A DNA stretch of 64,000 nucleotides from CAWDVK01 sp963805715. Lineage in GTDB: Bacteria; Actinomycetota; Actinomycetes; Streptosporangiales; Streptosporangiaceae. The first letter of the stretch is position 1. Each line of letters starts with the position of its first letter. The DNA is taken from NCBI GenBank assembly GCA_963805715.1, contig CAWDVK010000004.1, positions 62,001 through 126,000 on the forward strand, given 5' to 3'. Both the position numbers and the translations under genes were made by a program. The notes under the pieces are model-generated. The model was not told where the DNA came from. It saw nothing but the letters and a program-made list of their open reading frames with translations, and made no database searches. Positions 9,705 through 18,227 of this stretch are shown here, in pieces.

Positions 9705-10295
9705 ATGAGCCGACTTCCGTACCTGCGCTACGACGACCTTGACGCTGCTGGCCAGAAGGTGTGGGACGGCATCGTCGGGTCCAGGGGAAACGACCTGGTC
9801 AATGAGCAGGGCGGGCTGACCGGGCCGTTCAACGCCTTCGTCACCGCTCCCGGCACCGGGAGGCGGGCATCCGCGCTGGGCCAGGTGCTGCGTTTCGAGA
9901 CCTCGATCGAGCGGCGGCTATCCGAGCTCGCGATCATCACCGTTGCTGCCCGCTGGAAGGCGGAGTTCGAGTGGTGGGCGCATGCGCGGATGGCCCGTGC
10001 GCACGGCGTGCCCGAGGCCGTCGTGGACGCGATCGGCCGGGGCGAGGCCCCGTCGTTTGAGGCCGGTGACGAGCGGACGGTTTATGCGGTCGCGCGCCAG
10101 CTCACCGATGACGGCCAGCTCGGCCAGGAGGCCTATGCGGCGGCCCAGCGGCTGCTCGGCGACGCGGGGGTCGTCGAGCTCGTCTCGCTGTGCGGCTATT
10201 ACACCCTGATCTCGTTCCTGCTGAACGCCTTCGCCGTGCCCATGCCGGAGGACGGCGCGCCCCCCTGGACCCCCTCGCCGGGCGCCGCGGGCTGA
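9705..10295 (+). CDS. Carboxymuconolactone decarboxylase (CMD/AhpD-like) family protein
   Basis: A 196-residue all-helical protein of the CMD family, containing RFETSIERRLSELAIITVAARWKAEFEWWAHARMARAHG. The peroxidase CxxC of AhpD is absent (WWAHARM in that place), so it is more like gamma-carboxymuconolactone decarboxylase relatives than a peroxidase. Starts at ATG 9705, 64 bases after the deaminase gene, and faces the LysM gene across a hairpin. Confidence 0.82.
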   Translation: MSRLPYLRYDDLDAAGQKVWDGIVGSRGNDLVNEQGGLTGPFNAFVTAPGTGRRASALGQVLRFETSIERRLSELAIITVAARWKAEFEWWAHARMARAHGVPEAVVDAIGRGEAPSFEAGDERTVYAVARQLTDDGQLGQEAYAAAQRLLGDAGVVELVSLCGYYTLISFLLNAFAVPMPEDGAPPWTPSPGAAG

Positions 10296-10355
10296 CGAGC
10301 CCCCCGCGCGCGGCGGGCTCGGCGATGCCGACATCAGTGCTGCCCGGCACGGCTC

Positions 10356-10394
10356 GGCGCGTCAGCGACAGCTGCTCGCTGACGCTGACGCGCC
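10356..10394. terminator. Hairpin between convergent genes
   Basis: Inverted repeat with perfect 12-bp arms, GGCGCGTCAGCG (10356-10367) and CGCTGACGCGCC (10383-10394), around a 15-base loop. It lies between the CMD gene (+) and the LysM gene (-). Probably a bidirectional terminator; no T-tract, as is common in GC-rich actinobacteria. Confidence 0.65.
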
Positions 10395-10414
10395 GCAGTC
10401 CCGCGCGGTCGCGG

Positions 10415-10954
10415 TCAGCAGCCGTCATAGGCGGACCATGGCTGCGCGCCCTGCTGGGCGTACAGCTGCTGGAACGCCTGGTTCTGCACCGCGACCGAGG
10501 CCTGGCCAGCCGTTCCCGAGTAGCCGAGGCTGGCCCAGGTGCTCGGCAGGATGCCGTACAGGCCGTCAGGGTCGGTCGGGGTATCCGAGGACTCCCGCCA
10601 GGCCACGCACTGCTGGAAGGAACCGGGTGCCGAGCCGCCGCCGGACGGTGCCGTCAACTGGCTGGTCTGAGCGGGCGCCGGCACCGCCGCCGGGGAGGCC
10701 GCTCCCGAGGATGCTGCTCCCGAGCTGGCGCCCGGCAGGTTCACCAGCTCGCCGACGCTGATCAGGTTGGGATTGGCGATCTGCGGGTTGGCCGCCTCCA
10801 CCTGCGCGAGCGATTCCCCGGACTGCGCGGCAATGCCGCTGAGTGTCTCGCCGGGCTGAACGGTGTGCGTACTTGCCAGCGCCGGTCCTGCTGCGAGGCC
10901 TGTTAGCAGGCCGCCTGCTCCGAGCGTGGTAATTATGCGGGTTCGTGCCCTCAT
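10415..10954 (-). CDS. Secreted LysM and transglycosylase-like (Rpf-like) cell-wall protein
   Basis: A 179-residue exported protein. The N-terminus MRARTRIITTLGAGGLLTGLAAG followed by ALAS is a signal peptide. A LysM peptidoglycan-binding domain follows (HTVQPGETLSGIAAQSGES, ending near GELVNLPG), then an Ala/Ser/Pro linker. The C-terminal transglycosylase/Rpf-like domain has the catalytic Glu in FQQCVAWRESSD and YGILPSTWASLGYSG. Expected to remodel peptidoglycan during growth or resuscitation. The start at 10954 is supported by an AAGGAG site; the frame stays open upstream to 11128 but that part looks non-coding. Confidence 0.9.
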   Translation of the reverse strand: MRARTRIITTLGAGGLLTGLAAGPALASTHTVQPGETLSGIAAQSGESLAQVEAANPQIANPNLISVGELVNLPGASSGAASSGAASPAAVPAPAQTSQLTAPSGGGSAPGSFQQCVAWRESSDTPTDPDGLYGILPSTWASLGYSGTAGQASVAVQNQAFQQLYAQQGAQPWSAYDGC

Positions 10955-11360
10955 TGCGCTCCTTGTCTGCGTTGCTAGTGGGACAGCGGCCCAACGTATG
11001 CACCGCTGAACGGTGATGCAAACGAGATCGAAACAGCTCGAATTGGCGCGGCGGAGCAACTCACCCATCCGGATGATCTTCTGATCGGGCCGGCGCTCAG
11101 GCCGACTGCGGCCGGGCCTGCGGCTCACGGCGCAGAGCCGGCAGCGATACCGCCAGCAGTCGGGCCAGCCACCGCGGACTCATGATCGTCTGGAATGGCC
11201 TCAGTGCCGGCTACCCCATCAGGCCGGCCAGATTTTCCCGAGAACGCAGCCCGCGCATAACGGACTTTTCGTTCAACCAGGACTCGCAACGGCCGGATGC
11301 CGCCCATGGCCCGGCCACCCGCGGCGCCTGCCAGGCCTTGTTATGCGACTGGCCGCGGGG
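10955..11360. other. Intergenic leader region upstream of the LysM gene
   Basis: About 400 bases with no supported gene, between the LysM gene start and the nucS stop, both on the minus strand. It should contain the LysM promoter and a long 5' leader. I looked for a cyclic di-AMP (ydaO) riboswitch, known upstream of rpf-type genes in actinobacteria, but could not recognise its conserved blocks. Confidence 0.45.
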
Positions 11361-12020
11361 TCAGAAGAGGCGGAGCGTGCCGTCTTCGAGGCCGCGCAGG
11401 GCGTCGTAGTCGAGCGTGACGCAGCGGATGCCGCGGTCCGCGGCGAGGACGCGGGCCTGCGGCCTGATCTCCTGCGCGGCGAAGATGCCGCGAACTGGGG
11501 CGAGGAGCGGGTCACGGTTGAGCAGCTCCAGGTAGCGGGTCAGCTGCTCGACCCCGTCGATCTCGCCGCGGCGCTTGATCTCCACCGCCACGCTGCCGCC
11601 CAGGGCATCCCGGCACATGATGTCGACCGGCCCGATCGGGGTGGGGTACTCCCGCCGGACCAGCCGCCAGCCCTCGCCGAGCACGTGCAGCTGAGCGGCC
11701 AGCAGTTCCTGCAGATGCGATTCGACGCCATCCTTGACCAGCCCCGGATCATCGCCGAGCGCGAACGAGGTGTCGCTGATGATCTCGTCCAGCTCGATGG
11801 TCAGCGTCTCGCCCGCCTTGCCGGTGACGATCCACCGGCCCGGCTCCTCGGCCAGGCGGCACGGCGGCGGCATCCAGTTCAGCGGCTTGTAGCTGCCGCC
11901 GTCGGAGTGAATGAGGACGGAGGAGTCGGCCTTGACGATGAGCAGGCGCGTCGCCAGCGGCAGACGCGCCGTCAGCCGTCCTGCGTAGACCACGCTGCAC
12001 CGGGCGATGACGAGCCGCAC
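11361..12020 (-). CDS. nucS: Mismatch-specific endonuclease NucS/EndoMS
   Basis: A 219-residue NucS starting VRLVIARCSVVYAGRLTARLP, close in length to the mycobacterial protein. The N-terminal DNA-binding and dimerisation domain is followed by a RecB-like nuclease domain with PIGPVDIMCRD (Asp), VAVEIKRRGEIDGVEQLTRYL (E-x-K active site) and the C-terminal GLEDGTLRLF, which matches the beta-clamp interacting tail. NucS performs non-canonical mismatch repair in actinobacteria that lack MutS/MutL. GTG start chosen by homology; an upstream in-frame ATG lies at 12071. Confidence 0.93.
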   Translation of the reverse strand: MRLVIARCSVVYAGRLTARLPLATRLLIVKADSSVLIHSDGGSYKPLNWMPPPCRLAEEPGRWIVTGKAGETLTIELDEIISDTSFALGDDPGLVKDGVESHLQELLAAQLHVLGEGWRLVRREYPTPIGPVDIMCRDALGGSVAVEIKRRGEIDGVEQLTRYLELLNRDPLLAPVRGIFAAQEIRPQARVLAADRGIRCVTLDYDALRGLEDGTLRLF

Positions 12021-12114
12021 GGGAGCTAACAGTAGCGGGCCTGCCACGTTCACCGCGTCCTGCTTGGCCATGACCCGGAACGGACCGGCAGGATGTCAGC
12101 GGTGGCCGACCTGG

Positions 12115-12399
12115 CTAGCTGAGGGTCTCATCCAGCCAGTCGAAGGCCCGCTGGACGAACCGGGACATGTGCAGGCCCTGACCCTTGGTGATCCGCCCGG
12201 CGGTGGCCGCGCACTCGCCGTAGTCCGCACCGCCGCCGGTCATGGTGGCCAGCGCCCGGTCGGCGAAGCTTTGCCACAGCGGGTCATCGAAAGATGCATC
12301 GCGTGATCCTGCCCGGCTCGCCAGAAACCTACGCCGGCTGGTGAGGATCACAGGCTGCCAGGAATGCGGCGTTTCGACCGGTTCGCGCGGCCAGAGCAC
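12115..12399 (-). pseudogene. Alpha/beta hydrolase remnant with large internal deletion
   Basis: This 94-residue frame joins two ends of one family. FDDPLWQSFADRALATMTGG and ADYGECAATAGRITKG match the N-terminal cap region of actinobacterial alpha/beta hydrolases of about 390 residues. FVQRAFDWLDETLS matches their extreme C-terminus, normally after the catalytic His segment (HC...HQR.FDWLDETL). The whole core with the nucleophile elbow is missing, joined in frame near 12175-12180. The first 36 residues look unrelated. It is probably non-functional. The family match is from memory of its sequence pattern. Confidence 0.65.
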
Positions 12400-12520
12400 T
12401 CACGCTCATGGCGCGCGCGCTCAGGTCCGAACGACGTGGGAGCGTGCCTGCTGCGCATACAGCAGCAGCACCTGCGCATCCACGCTGCTGCGCCATGACC
12501 ACGGCGGCGGCTGATGAGCG

Positions 12521-12662
12521 GGCGGCGCTCGCGCCGTGCCGCAGCAGGCCTGGCGGGCGGCGCTCGCGCCGTGCCGCAGCGGGGCCTGGCACGGGCGGGG
12601 CGCCGGGCGGGCCTGGCTCGGGCGGGGCGCCGGGCGGGCCTGGCTCGGGCGGGGCGCCGGCG
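12521..12662. repeat. GC-rich tandem repeats upstream of the 3-hydroxyacyl-CoA dehydrogenase gene
   Basis: Two copies of a roughly 35-base unit beginning GGCGGCGCTCGCGCCGTGCC (near 12521 and 12557) are followed by three copies of a roughly 27-base unit GGGCGGGGCGCCGGGCGGGC (about 12593-12660). They sit just before the gene starting at 12695, so the promoter must overlap or precede them. Confidence 0.7.
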
Positions 12663-12694
12663 GACCTGGCGGGGGCCATCGATAGGGTCCCGGC

Positions 12695-14200
12695 ATGGAG
12701 ATTCGCGAGGTCGCGGTCGTCGGGCTGGGCACGATGGGGGCTGGGATCGCCGAGGTCTTCGGCCGCGCCGGGATGACCGTGGTCGGGATCGAGGCCGACC
12801 CGGATGCGCTCGCCCGCGGCGTGGGTATCCTGACGGCGTCGCTGTCCCGCGCGGTCAGCCGCGGCAGGCTGACCGAGCAGGAGCAGGCGGACATCCTGCG
12901 CCGGATCCGGCCGGGCTCCGGCTTCGAGGCCGCGGCCGGCGCCGACCTGGCGATCGAGGCGGTGCCCGAGCGGATGGAGCTCAAGCGGCAGGTCTTCGCC
13001 GGGCTGGACCGGGCGTGCAGGCCGGACGCCATCCTGGCCACGAACACCTCGTCGCTGTCCGTCACCGCCGTGGCCGCCGGGACGGCACATCCCGGCCGGG
13101 TCGTCGGCATGCACTTCTTCAATCCGGCGCCGGTGATGCGGCTGGTCGAGGTCGTCACGACGGTGCTCACCGAGGCGCCCGCCGGCGCGGCGATCGCCGG
13201 TCTCGCCCGGCGGCTGGGCAAGACGCCGGTCCAGGCCGGTGACCGGGCCGGTTTCGTGGCGAATGCGCTGCTGCTGCCCTATCTCAATCACGCCGTGTCC
13301 CTGCTGGCCGCCGGGTATGCGACTCGCGAGGACATCGACACGGCGGCCATGGCCGGAATCGGGCTGCCGATGGGCCCGCTGGCCCTGCTCGACCTGATCG
13401 GCCTGGACACCGCCCTGTCGATCCTGGAGGTCCTGCAGGCCGAGTTCGGCGGCTCGCGCTGCATCCCCGCTCCGCTGCTGCGGCGGCTGACCGAGGCCGG
13501 CCAGCTGGGCCGCAAGAGCGGCCGCGGGGTATATGACTACGGAGAGCCGGCGCCGGACGCGGCCACCCTCGCATCGATCCGAAACGACAAGCTGCCCCCC
13601 GCGCCCCGCCGCGTGACGCTGATCAGCGCCGGGGGAGCCGAGGACGCCGCCGGGGAGCTGGCCGGTGCCATCGCGGCCGCCGGGATCAGCGTGACCAGGA
13701 ATGCGGCGGAGGCCAGCGACCTCATCCTGATCTGCGCGCCGCCGACGGCCTCGGTGCTCCCGGCGGCGCTGGGCACCGGTCGGCCGGACCAGGCGGCCGG
13801 GCTGTGGCTGACCGGCGACAAGCTGACTGAGCTGGTCACGACCCGGCTGACCTCGGCGTCCGCGACGGCCGCGGCGACGGCGCTGGCCGGGCGGCTGGGC
13901 TGGCAGCTGGTGAGGTCGCCGGACCGGCCGGGTTTCCTGACCGGCGCGCTGCTGTATCCGCACCTGGCCGACGCCGTCCGGATGGTCCAGGACTGCTACG
14001 CCGGCGCGGCCGACGTGGACGCCGCGATGACCCTGGGCTGCGGCTACCCGCGCGGGCCGATGCGGATCCTGGACGATATCGGACCAGAGGTCGCGCTGGC
14101 GGCGCTGCGGGCGATGCACGAGGCCTACGGCGATCCCGCTTTCGCGCCGCCCCCGCTGCTGGCCGAGCATGCCGCGGCGGGCCTCCCGTTCTCCGGGTAG
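12695..14200 (+). CDS. 3-hydroxyacyl-CoA dehydrogenase (3-hydroxybutyryl-CoA dehydrogenase-like), two C-terminal domains
   Basis: A 501-residue NAD-dependent dehydrogenase. The N-terminal Rossmann domain has VAVVGLGTMGAGIAEVFGRAG, the catalytic region has GMHFFNPAPVMRLVEVV, and the first 3HCDH C-domain ends with GRKSGRGVYDYG. A second, more divergent Rossmann-like and C-domain pair follows (DRPGFLTGALLYPHLADAV; GCGYPRGPMRILDDIG). It oxidises 3-hydroxyacyl-CoA to 3-ketoacyl-CoA, the step before the thiolase encoded at 18.2 kb. The double C-domain is common in actinobacterial PaaH/FadB2 relatives. Confidence 0.92.
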   Translation: MEIREVAVVGLGTMGAGIAEVFGRAGMTVVGIEADPDALARGVGILTASLSRAVSRGRLTEQEQADILRRIRPGSGFEAAAGADLAIEAVPERMELKRQVFAGLDRACRPDAILATNTSSLSVTAVAAGTAHPGRVVGMHFFNPAPVMRLVEVVTTVLTEAPAGAAIAGLARRLGKTPVQAGDRAGFVANALLLPYLNHAVSLLAAGYATREDIDTAAMAGIGLPMGPLALLDLIGLDTALSILEVLQAEFGGSRCIPAPLLRRLTEAGQLGRKSGRGVYDYGEPAPDAATLASIRNDKLPPAPRRVTLISAGGAEDAAGELAGAIAAAGISVTRNAAEASDLILICAPPTASVLPAALGTGRPDQAAGLWLTGDKLTELVTTRLTSASATAAATALAGRLGWQLVRSPDRPGFLTGALLYPHLADAVRMVQDCYAGAADVDAAMTLGCGYPRGPMRILDDIGPEVALAALRAMHEAYGDPAFAPPPLLAEHAAAGLPFSG

Positions 14201-14210
14201 CGGCGGTCCG

Positions 14211-14570
14211 GTGAGCCCGCGCAAGGCCCGCCGGCTGCCCGGCGACCTGCCGCGGCGGCCGCGCCGCGGCGGCCGGCGCCCTGGCGGTGCCGGCGGCCGG
14301 GACGCGGCCGGGGAACCGGCCACCCGGCTGGGGCCGCCGCAGACGCAGTCCTGGCCGGACGGCGACTGGGTGGTCCGGCAGGTCCCCGCCGCCGCAGCCA
14401 CCAAGACCTACCGCTGCCCCGGCTGTGACCAGGAGATCCTGCCGGGGATCGCGCACGTCGTGGCCTGGCCGGCCCAGACCCCCGGCCCGGACGAACGACG
14501 GCACTGGCACAATTCGTGCTGGCAGCGCCGTCCCCGCCGGCCCGGCCCGGGTCCGGCCACGCACCGCTGA
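14211..14570 (+). CDS. Small conserved actinobacterial zinc-ribbon-like protein
   Basis: A 119-residue protein: a very basic Arg/Pro/Gly-rich N-terminal half, then WPDGDWVVRQVPAAAATKTYRCPGCDQEI and HWHNSCWQRRPRR. CPGC together with the HxxxC region suggests a small zinc site. Similar proteins in Streptomyces are often labelled ATP/GTP-binding, but I see no P-loop. GTG start 10 bases after the preceding stop; the next gene follows after 6 bases, so they form an operon. The basic tail could bind nucleic acid; the function is unknown. Confidence 0.75.
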   Translation: MSPRKARRLPGDLPRRPRRGGRRPGGAGGRDAAGEPATRLGPPQTQSWPDGDWVVRQVPAAAATKTYRCPGCDQEILPGIAHVVAWPAQTPGPDERRHWHNSCWQRRPRRPGPGPATHR

Positions 14571-14576
14571 GGAGCC

Positions 14577-15290
14577 ATGACCGACATCACTGCCAGCACC
14601 GTCCTGCCGGCCCGCCGCGAGCACATCACGCTGCACACGGCTGACGGGCTCGATCTCGTCGGCGAGCTCGCGCTGCCGGCTGGCAGGCCGCCAGTGGCGA
14701 CGCTGATCTGCCTGCACCCGCTGCCCACGCACGGCGGCATGATGGACAGTCACCTGTTCCGGAAGGCGTCCTACCGGCTGCCTGCCCTGGCCGACCTGGC
14801 CGTGCTCAGGTTCAACACCCGGGGGACCACGTCCGAGCGGGGCACCAGCGACGGCGAGTTCGGCAGCGGCCACGCCGAGCGGCACGACGTCGAGGCGGCG
14901 ATCGCCTTCTGCGCCGGGCGCCAGCTGCCGGGACTGTGGCTCGTCGGCTGGTCGTTCGGCACGGAACTAGCACTGATGTGGGGGAATGACCCGGCCGTCG
15001 AGGGAGCGATCCTGCTGTCGCCGCCGGTGCACCGGGCGGGCGACGACGACCTGGACTCGTGGGCCGAGTCGGGCAAGCCGCTGGTCGTGCTGGTGCCGGA
15101 ACTGGATGACTACCTGCGCCCGGACGAGGCCGGGGTCCGCTTCTCCCGGGTGCCGCAGGCGGAGGTGATCGGGGTGGAACGCGCCAGGCACCTGTGGGTA
15201 GGAGAGCGCTTCGTCCGCATCGTTCTCACCGAGATCGTCCGGCAGATGAACCCGGCGGCCCTGCCACTGCCGGCTGAATGGAAGGACTGA
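14577..15290 (+). CDS. Alpha/beta hydrolase
   Basis: A 237-residue hydrolase with nucleophile elbow GWSFGTEL (Ser), N-terminal LICLHPLPTHGGMMDSHLF (oxyanion region), RFNTRGTTSERGTSDGEFG, an acidic residue in LVPELDDYLRPDE and the catalytic His in ERARHLWVGE. The substrate is unknown. It follows the zinc-ribbon gene by 6 bases and its stop is 2 bases from the GTG of the SDR gene, so the three are probably one transcript. Confidence 0.88.
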   Translation: MTDITASTVLPARREHITLHTADGLDLVGELALPAGRPPVATLICLHPLPTHGGMMDSHLFRKASYRLPALADLAVLRFNTRGTTSERGTSDGEFGSGHAERHDVEAAIAFCAGRQLPGLWLVGWSFGTELALMWGNDPAVEGAILLSPPVHRAGDDDLDSWAESGKPLVVLVPELDDYLRPDEAGVRFSRVPQAEVIGVERARHLWVGERFVRIVLTEIVRQMNPAALPLPAEWKD

Positions 15291-15292
15291 TC

Positions 15293-16057
15293 GTGAGCCT
15301 CTTCGACCTGTCCGGCAAGACCGCGTTCGTCACCGGCGCCTCTCGCGGAATCGGCAAGGTCATCGCGGTTGCGCTCGCCGGAGCCGGTGCTGACCTGGCC
15401 CTGGTGGCCAGGGATGCCGACGCGCTGGCGGAGACGGCCTCGGACATCACCATTCTCGGGCGCAAGGCGTTCGTGATCACGGCGGACGTGACCAGCCAGC
15501 AGGCGGTCGAGCACGCGGTGGCCTTGGCCATCGACCAGCTGGGCTATGTGGACGTGGTGGTGAACAACGCGGGCGGCTCCAACTTCGTGGCCGGGTTCCG
15601 CGACCTGCGGATGTCGGGCTGGGACAAGCTGATGCGGCTGAACCTGGACTCGACCGCCTATGTCTGCCACGCCTTCGCCGGGCACCTGCTGGAGCGGCGC
15701 CAGGGCTCGGTCATCAACGTGGCGTCCGTGGCCGGCGTGGCGTCTTCGCCCTACCGGGCCCCGTACGGCGCGGCCAAGGCGGGTGTCATCTCGCTGACCA
15801 GGTCACTCGCCGTCGAGTGGGGCGGCGAGGGCATCCGGGTCAACGCCCTGTGCCCCGGATGGACGGCGACCGACATGAACCGCACCCTGTGGGAAGACCC
15901 GCAGGCGGGCCCGGCCACCGTCGCCTCGGTCCCGATGCGGCGCTGGGCTGATCCGGAGGAGATGGCCGGCCCGGTCATCTTCCTGGCCAGCGAGGCCTCG
16001 TCCTACATGACCGGCCAGGTGCTGGTGGTCGACGGCGGCCAGACGGCAACCGCTTGA
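15293..16057 (+). CDS. SDR family oxidoreductase
   Basis: A 254-residue classical short-chain dehydrogenase: TGASRGIGK cofactor motif, NNAGG, catalytic Ser in INVASVAGVAS and YGAAKAG (YxxxK), then PGWTATDMN. NAD(P)H-dependent oxidation or reduction of an alcohol or ketone, possibly a 3-oxoacyl substrate. I start at GTG 15293 because GGAAGGA precedes it at proper spacing; an in-frame ATG at 15278 overlaps the hydrolase gene. Confidence 0.9.
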   Translation: MSLFDLSGKTAFVTGASRGIGKVIAVALAGAGADLALVARDADALAETASDITILGRKAFVITADVTSQQAVEHAVALAIDQLGYVDVVVNNAGGSNFVAGFRDLRMSGWDKLMRLNLDSTAYVCHAFAGHLLERRQGSVINVASVAGVASSPYRAPYGAAKAGVISLTRSLAVEWGGEGIRVNALCPGWTATDMNRTLWEDPQAGPATVASVPMRRWADPEEMAGPVIFLASEASSYMTGQVLVVDGGQTATA

Positions 16058-16112
16058 ACCAGTACCGGATACCGCTGGCGTTCTGCGGCGCCGCAAATGC
16101 CTCCCGAAAGCA

Positions 16113-16143
16113 AAGCGCGCTCCCCGGCCCGGGGAGCGCGCTT
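16113..16143. terminator. Perfect 31-bp palindrome, bidirectional terminator
   Basis: Arms of 15 bp (AAGCGCGCTCCCCGG at 16113-16127 and its exact complement at 16129-16143) around a single central base. It sits between the convergent stops of the SDR gene and the coiled-coil gene, with A and T residues at its outer ends. It should terminate both transcripts. Confidence 0.85.
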
Positions 16144-16155
16144 CGAGCGAGCTGC

Positions 16156-17538
16156 TTACTCAGTCCACCAGTCTTCGTCGTCCTTGCCGGACTTCGCGCC
16201 GCTGGGCTGCCTGGCCGGGCCGCCGGAGCTGCCAGGCCCGGGATGCTGGGCGGTCGCGGTCCCCGCAGGGCGCTGAGTCTCGGCTGGGCTCGCCGCGGCG
16301 GGGATGGCCGAGCCGTTGGCGGGCGGGCCGGCGGTGACCGCCTTGGCTGCCGGGGCGCCGACCGGCGCTGGCTGCGGCTTCAGCGCGTCGGCCAGGCCAG
16401 GCATCTGGGTGCCCAGCAGCTGGCTGATCTGAGCCAGGTGCGCCGCCACGCTTTCCTTCTGCTTGTTCAGCTCGTCCACCTGGCGCTGCGCCGCGGTGCG
16501 GATCCGGTCGGCCTCGGACTTGGTGTCGGCCAGCAGCTGGTCGGCCTGTGACTTGGCCTGGGCCACGATCTGGTCGGCGTTCTTCTTCGCGTTGCTGACC
16601 AGCTGCCGGGAGTGCTGGTCGGCGTCCCGCCTGGTCTGCTCGGCCTGGGCGCTGGCCTTGCTGGCCCGCTGCTCGGCGGTCGCGGCCCGCTGCTCGGCCT
16701 CGGACACCAGCTTCTGGGTGGCCGCCTGGGCGGCCGCCAGGCGCTCGGCCTCCTGCCGCTCGGCCTCTTCCCGCCGGGCGGCGAGCTGGATGTCGAACTC
16801 CGCCTCGGCCTGAGCGCGCTGAGCCTCGCTCTCCTCCAGGATCCGCTGGGCCTGGCTGCGCATCTCGTCGGCCTGGCGCTTGGAGGTAGTGAGGATCTCG
16901 TCCCGCTCCCGCTTCGCGTTGGCGCGCATCTGCGCGACCTCGCGCTCGGCGGTGGTCCGCATCTTGGCGACTTCCCGCTCGTTCGCGGCCCGCTTCTCGG
17001 CGGTCTCGTGGTCGGCGGTGGCGCGCAGCTTGGCCGCCTCGCGCTCGGTGGTCGACGTCAGCTCGTCCGCCTCGCGCCGGGCGGTCGTCCGGATCGTGTC
17101 GGCCTCGCGCTCGGCCGACGAGCGCAGATCGTCGGTCTCGCGCTTGGCGTTGGCGCGCAGCTCGGCCGCCTCGTTCTCGGCGGCGGCCCGGACCTCGGCC
17201 GCCTCCACCTTCGCGGTCGCGGTGAACTGCGTCGCGGCTCCCTTGGCCTCCTGGATGTGCTCGGCGGCCTGCTCCTCGGCGAGCCGGAACAGCTGCTCGA
17301 TACGGGAGCCGAGGCCCGACAGCGTGGGCTGCTCGAGTTCCTGCATCTGGCGATGCGCGTCGGTCAGCTCCCGCTGCAGCGCCTGCACCTGGTCGCGGTA
17401 CTGGCGCATCTCGCCGTCTACCGCCTTCAGGTGCTCGTTGACCTGGTGCGGATCGTATCCGCGCATGACTCTGGCGAAGTCGCGCAGGGAGGATTCCTCG
17501 AAGAAGTTGCTGAGCTGGGCATCGATATCGGGCTGCAT
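16156..17538 (-). CDS. DivIVA-domain coiled-coil cytoskeletal protein (FilP/Scy-like)
   Basis: A 460-residue protein. The N-terminal DivIVA-like segment is FFEESSLRDFARVMRGYDPHQVNEHL. A very long uninterrupted coiled coil follows (about residues 35-370), rich in repeating units such as EREVAKMRTTAEREVAQMR. The Ala/Pro/Gly-rich tail ends in DDEDWWTE. Streptomyces FilP and Scy, encoded next to methylmalonyl-CoA epimerase and thiolase genes, have this layout and organise polar growth; here the neighbours are the same. Its length lies between FilP and Scy. The ATG at 17538 starts the conserved part; the upstream open frame looks non-coding. Confidence 0.87.
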   Translation of the reverse strand: MQPDIDAQLSNFFEESSLRDFARVMRGYDPHQVNEHLKAVDGEMRQYRDQVQALQRELTDAHRQMQELEQPTLSGLGSRIEQLFRLAEEQAAEHIQEAKGAATQFTATAKVEAAEVRAAAENEAAELRANAKRETDDLRSSAEREADTIRTTARREADELTSTTEREAAKLRATADHETAEKRAANEREVAKMRTTAEREVAQMRANAKRERDEILTTSKRQADEMRSQAQRILEESEAQRAQAEAEFDIQLAARREEAERQEAERLAAAQAATQKLVSEAEQRAATAEQRASKASAQAEQTRRDADQHSRQLVSNAKKNADQIVAQAKSQADQLLADTKSEADRIRTAAQRQVDELNKQKESVAAHLAQISQLLGTQMPGLADALKPQPAPVGAPAAKAVTAGPPANGSAIPAAASPAETQRPAGTATAQHPGPGSSGGPARQPSGAKSGKDDEDWWTE

Positions 17539-17750
17539 GTCGCCTAATCCTGGGTAGACGGGGGATACGCACGCCCGGACGATCGCCTCATGGTCCGATT
17601 GCCGGGCCGGCAGTGTTACAGGCTGCCGCAAGCCCGACCGGCACGCACTTCAGCTCGCCCGGTGCCTGGCAGCGTACTCCCCCGGAAGGGGCTAGGCGGC
17701 GGGTTCGCGGTCCCTCGCGCTTTCTCTCCCTTTTTTTACTTTCGCCAGGA

Positions 17751-18179
17751 TTAGGCGCTGCTGCCAGGGGCCTGGACCAGCTCGGTCAGCACGCCGCCCA
17801 CGTCCGCCGGATGCAGGAACGCGATGGACGCGCCCATGGAGCCGTGCCGCGGCCGGGCATCCAGCAGGCGGACGCCGGTCGCCCCGATCGACTCCAGTGC
17901 CGCTGTGATGTTGGCCACGCCGTATCCGACATGGTGAATGCCCTCGCCGCGCCGCTCCAGGAAGCGGCCGACCGGGGTGTCCGGCGAGAGCGGCTCCAGC
18001 AGCTGCACGTAGGAGCCGCCCGTTATGTCCCCCGCTACCTGCAGCATTGCTTCCCGCACGCCCTGCTCCTCGTGGATCTCCCGGCTCACGACCGTCAGCC
18101 CGAAGGTGCTCTCGTAGAAGGCAATCTTCTCTTCCAGGTCCCGGCACGCAATGCCTACGTGGTCAATGCGGGTCAGCAT
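17751..18179 (-). CDS. mce: Methylmalonyl-CoA epimerase
   Basis: A 142-residue VOC/glyoxalase-fold protein: MLTRIDHVGIACRDLEEKIA (metal-ligand His), VSREIHEEQGVREAML, GEGIHHVGYGV (second His) and a final metal-binding Glu in VLTELVQAP. It interconverts (R)- and (S)-methylmalonyl-CoA in propionyl-CoA metabolism. Divergent from the thiolase gene with a 48-base gap, so both promoters are packed together. The mce-thiolase-meaB order matches Streptomyces. Confidence 0.93.
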   Translation of the reverse strand: MLTRIDHVGIACRDLEEKIAFYESTFGLTVVSREIHEEQGVREAMLQVAGDITGGSYVQLLEPLSPDTPVGRFLERRGEGIHHVGYGVANITAALESIGATGVRLLDARPRHGSMGASIAFLHPADVGGVLTELVQAPGSSA

Positions 18180-18227
18180 GGTTCTCACCTCTCGGGCTGA
18201 CGGATGCGACACAGGTATCGTTGCAGT

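Noticed and set aside
10955..11130. Cyclic di-AMP (ydaO-type) riboswitch upstream of the LysM/Rpf-like gene
   Set aside because: Expected from other actinobacteria, but I could not recognise the conserved sequence blocks in the reverse-complemented leader; a covariance-model search would decide.
12329..14404. 691-codon open frame on the minus strand opposite the 3-hydroxyacyl-CoA dehydrogenase gene
   Set aside because: Arg/Pro/Gly-rich shadow frame caused by the high GC content; the plus-strand gene has all family motifs.
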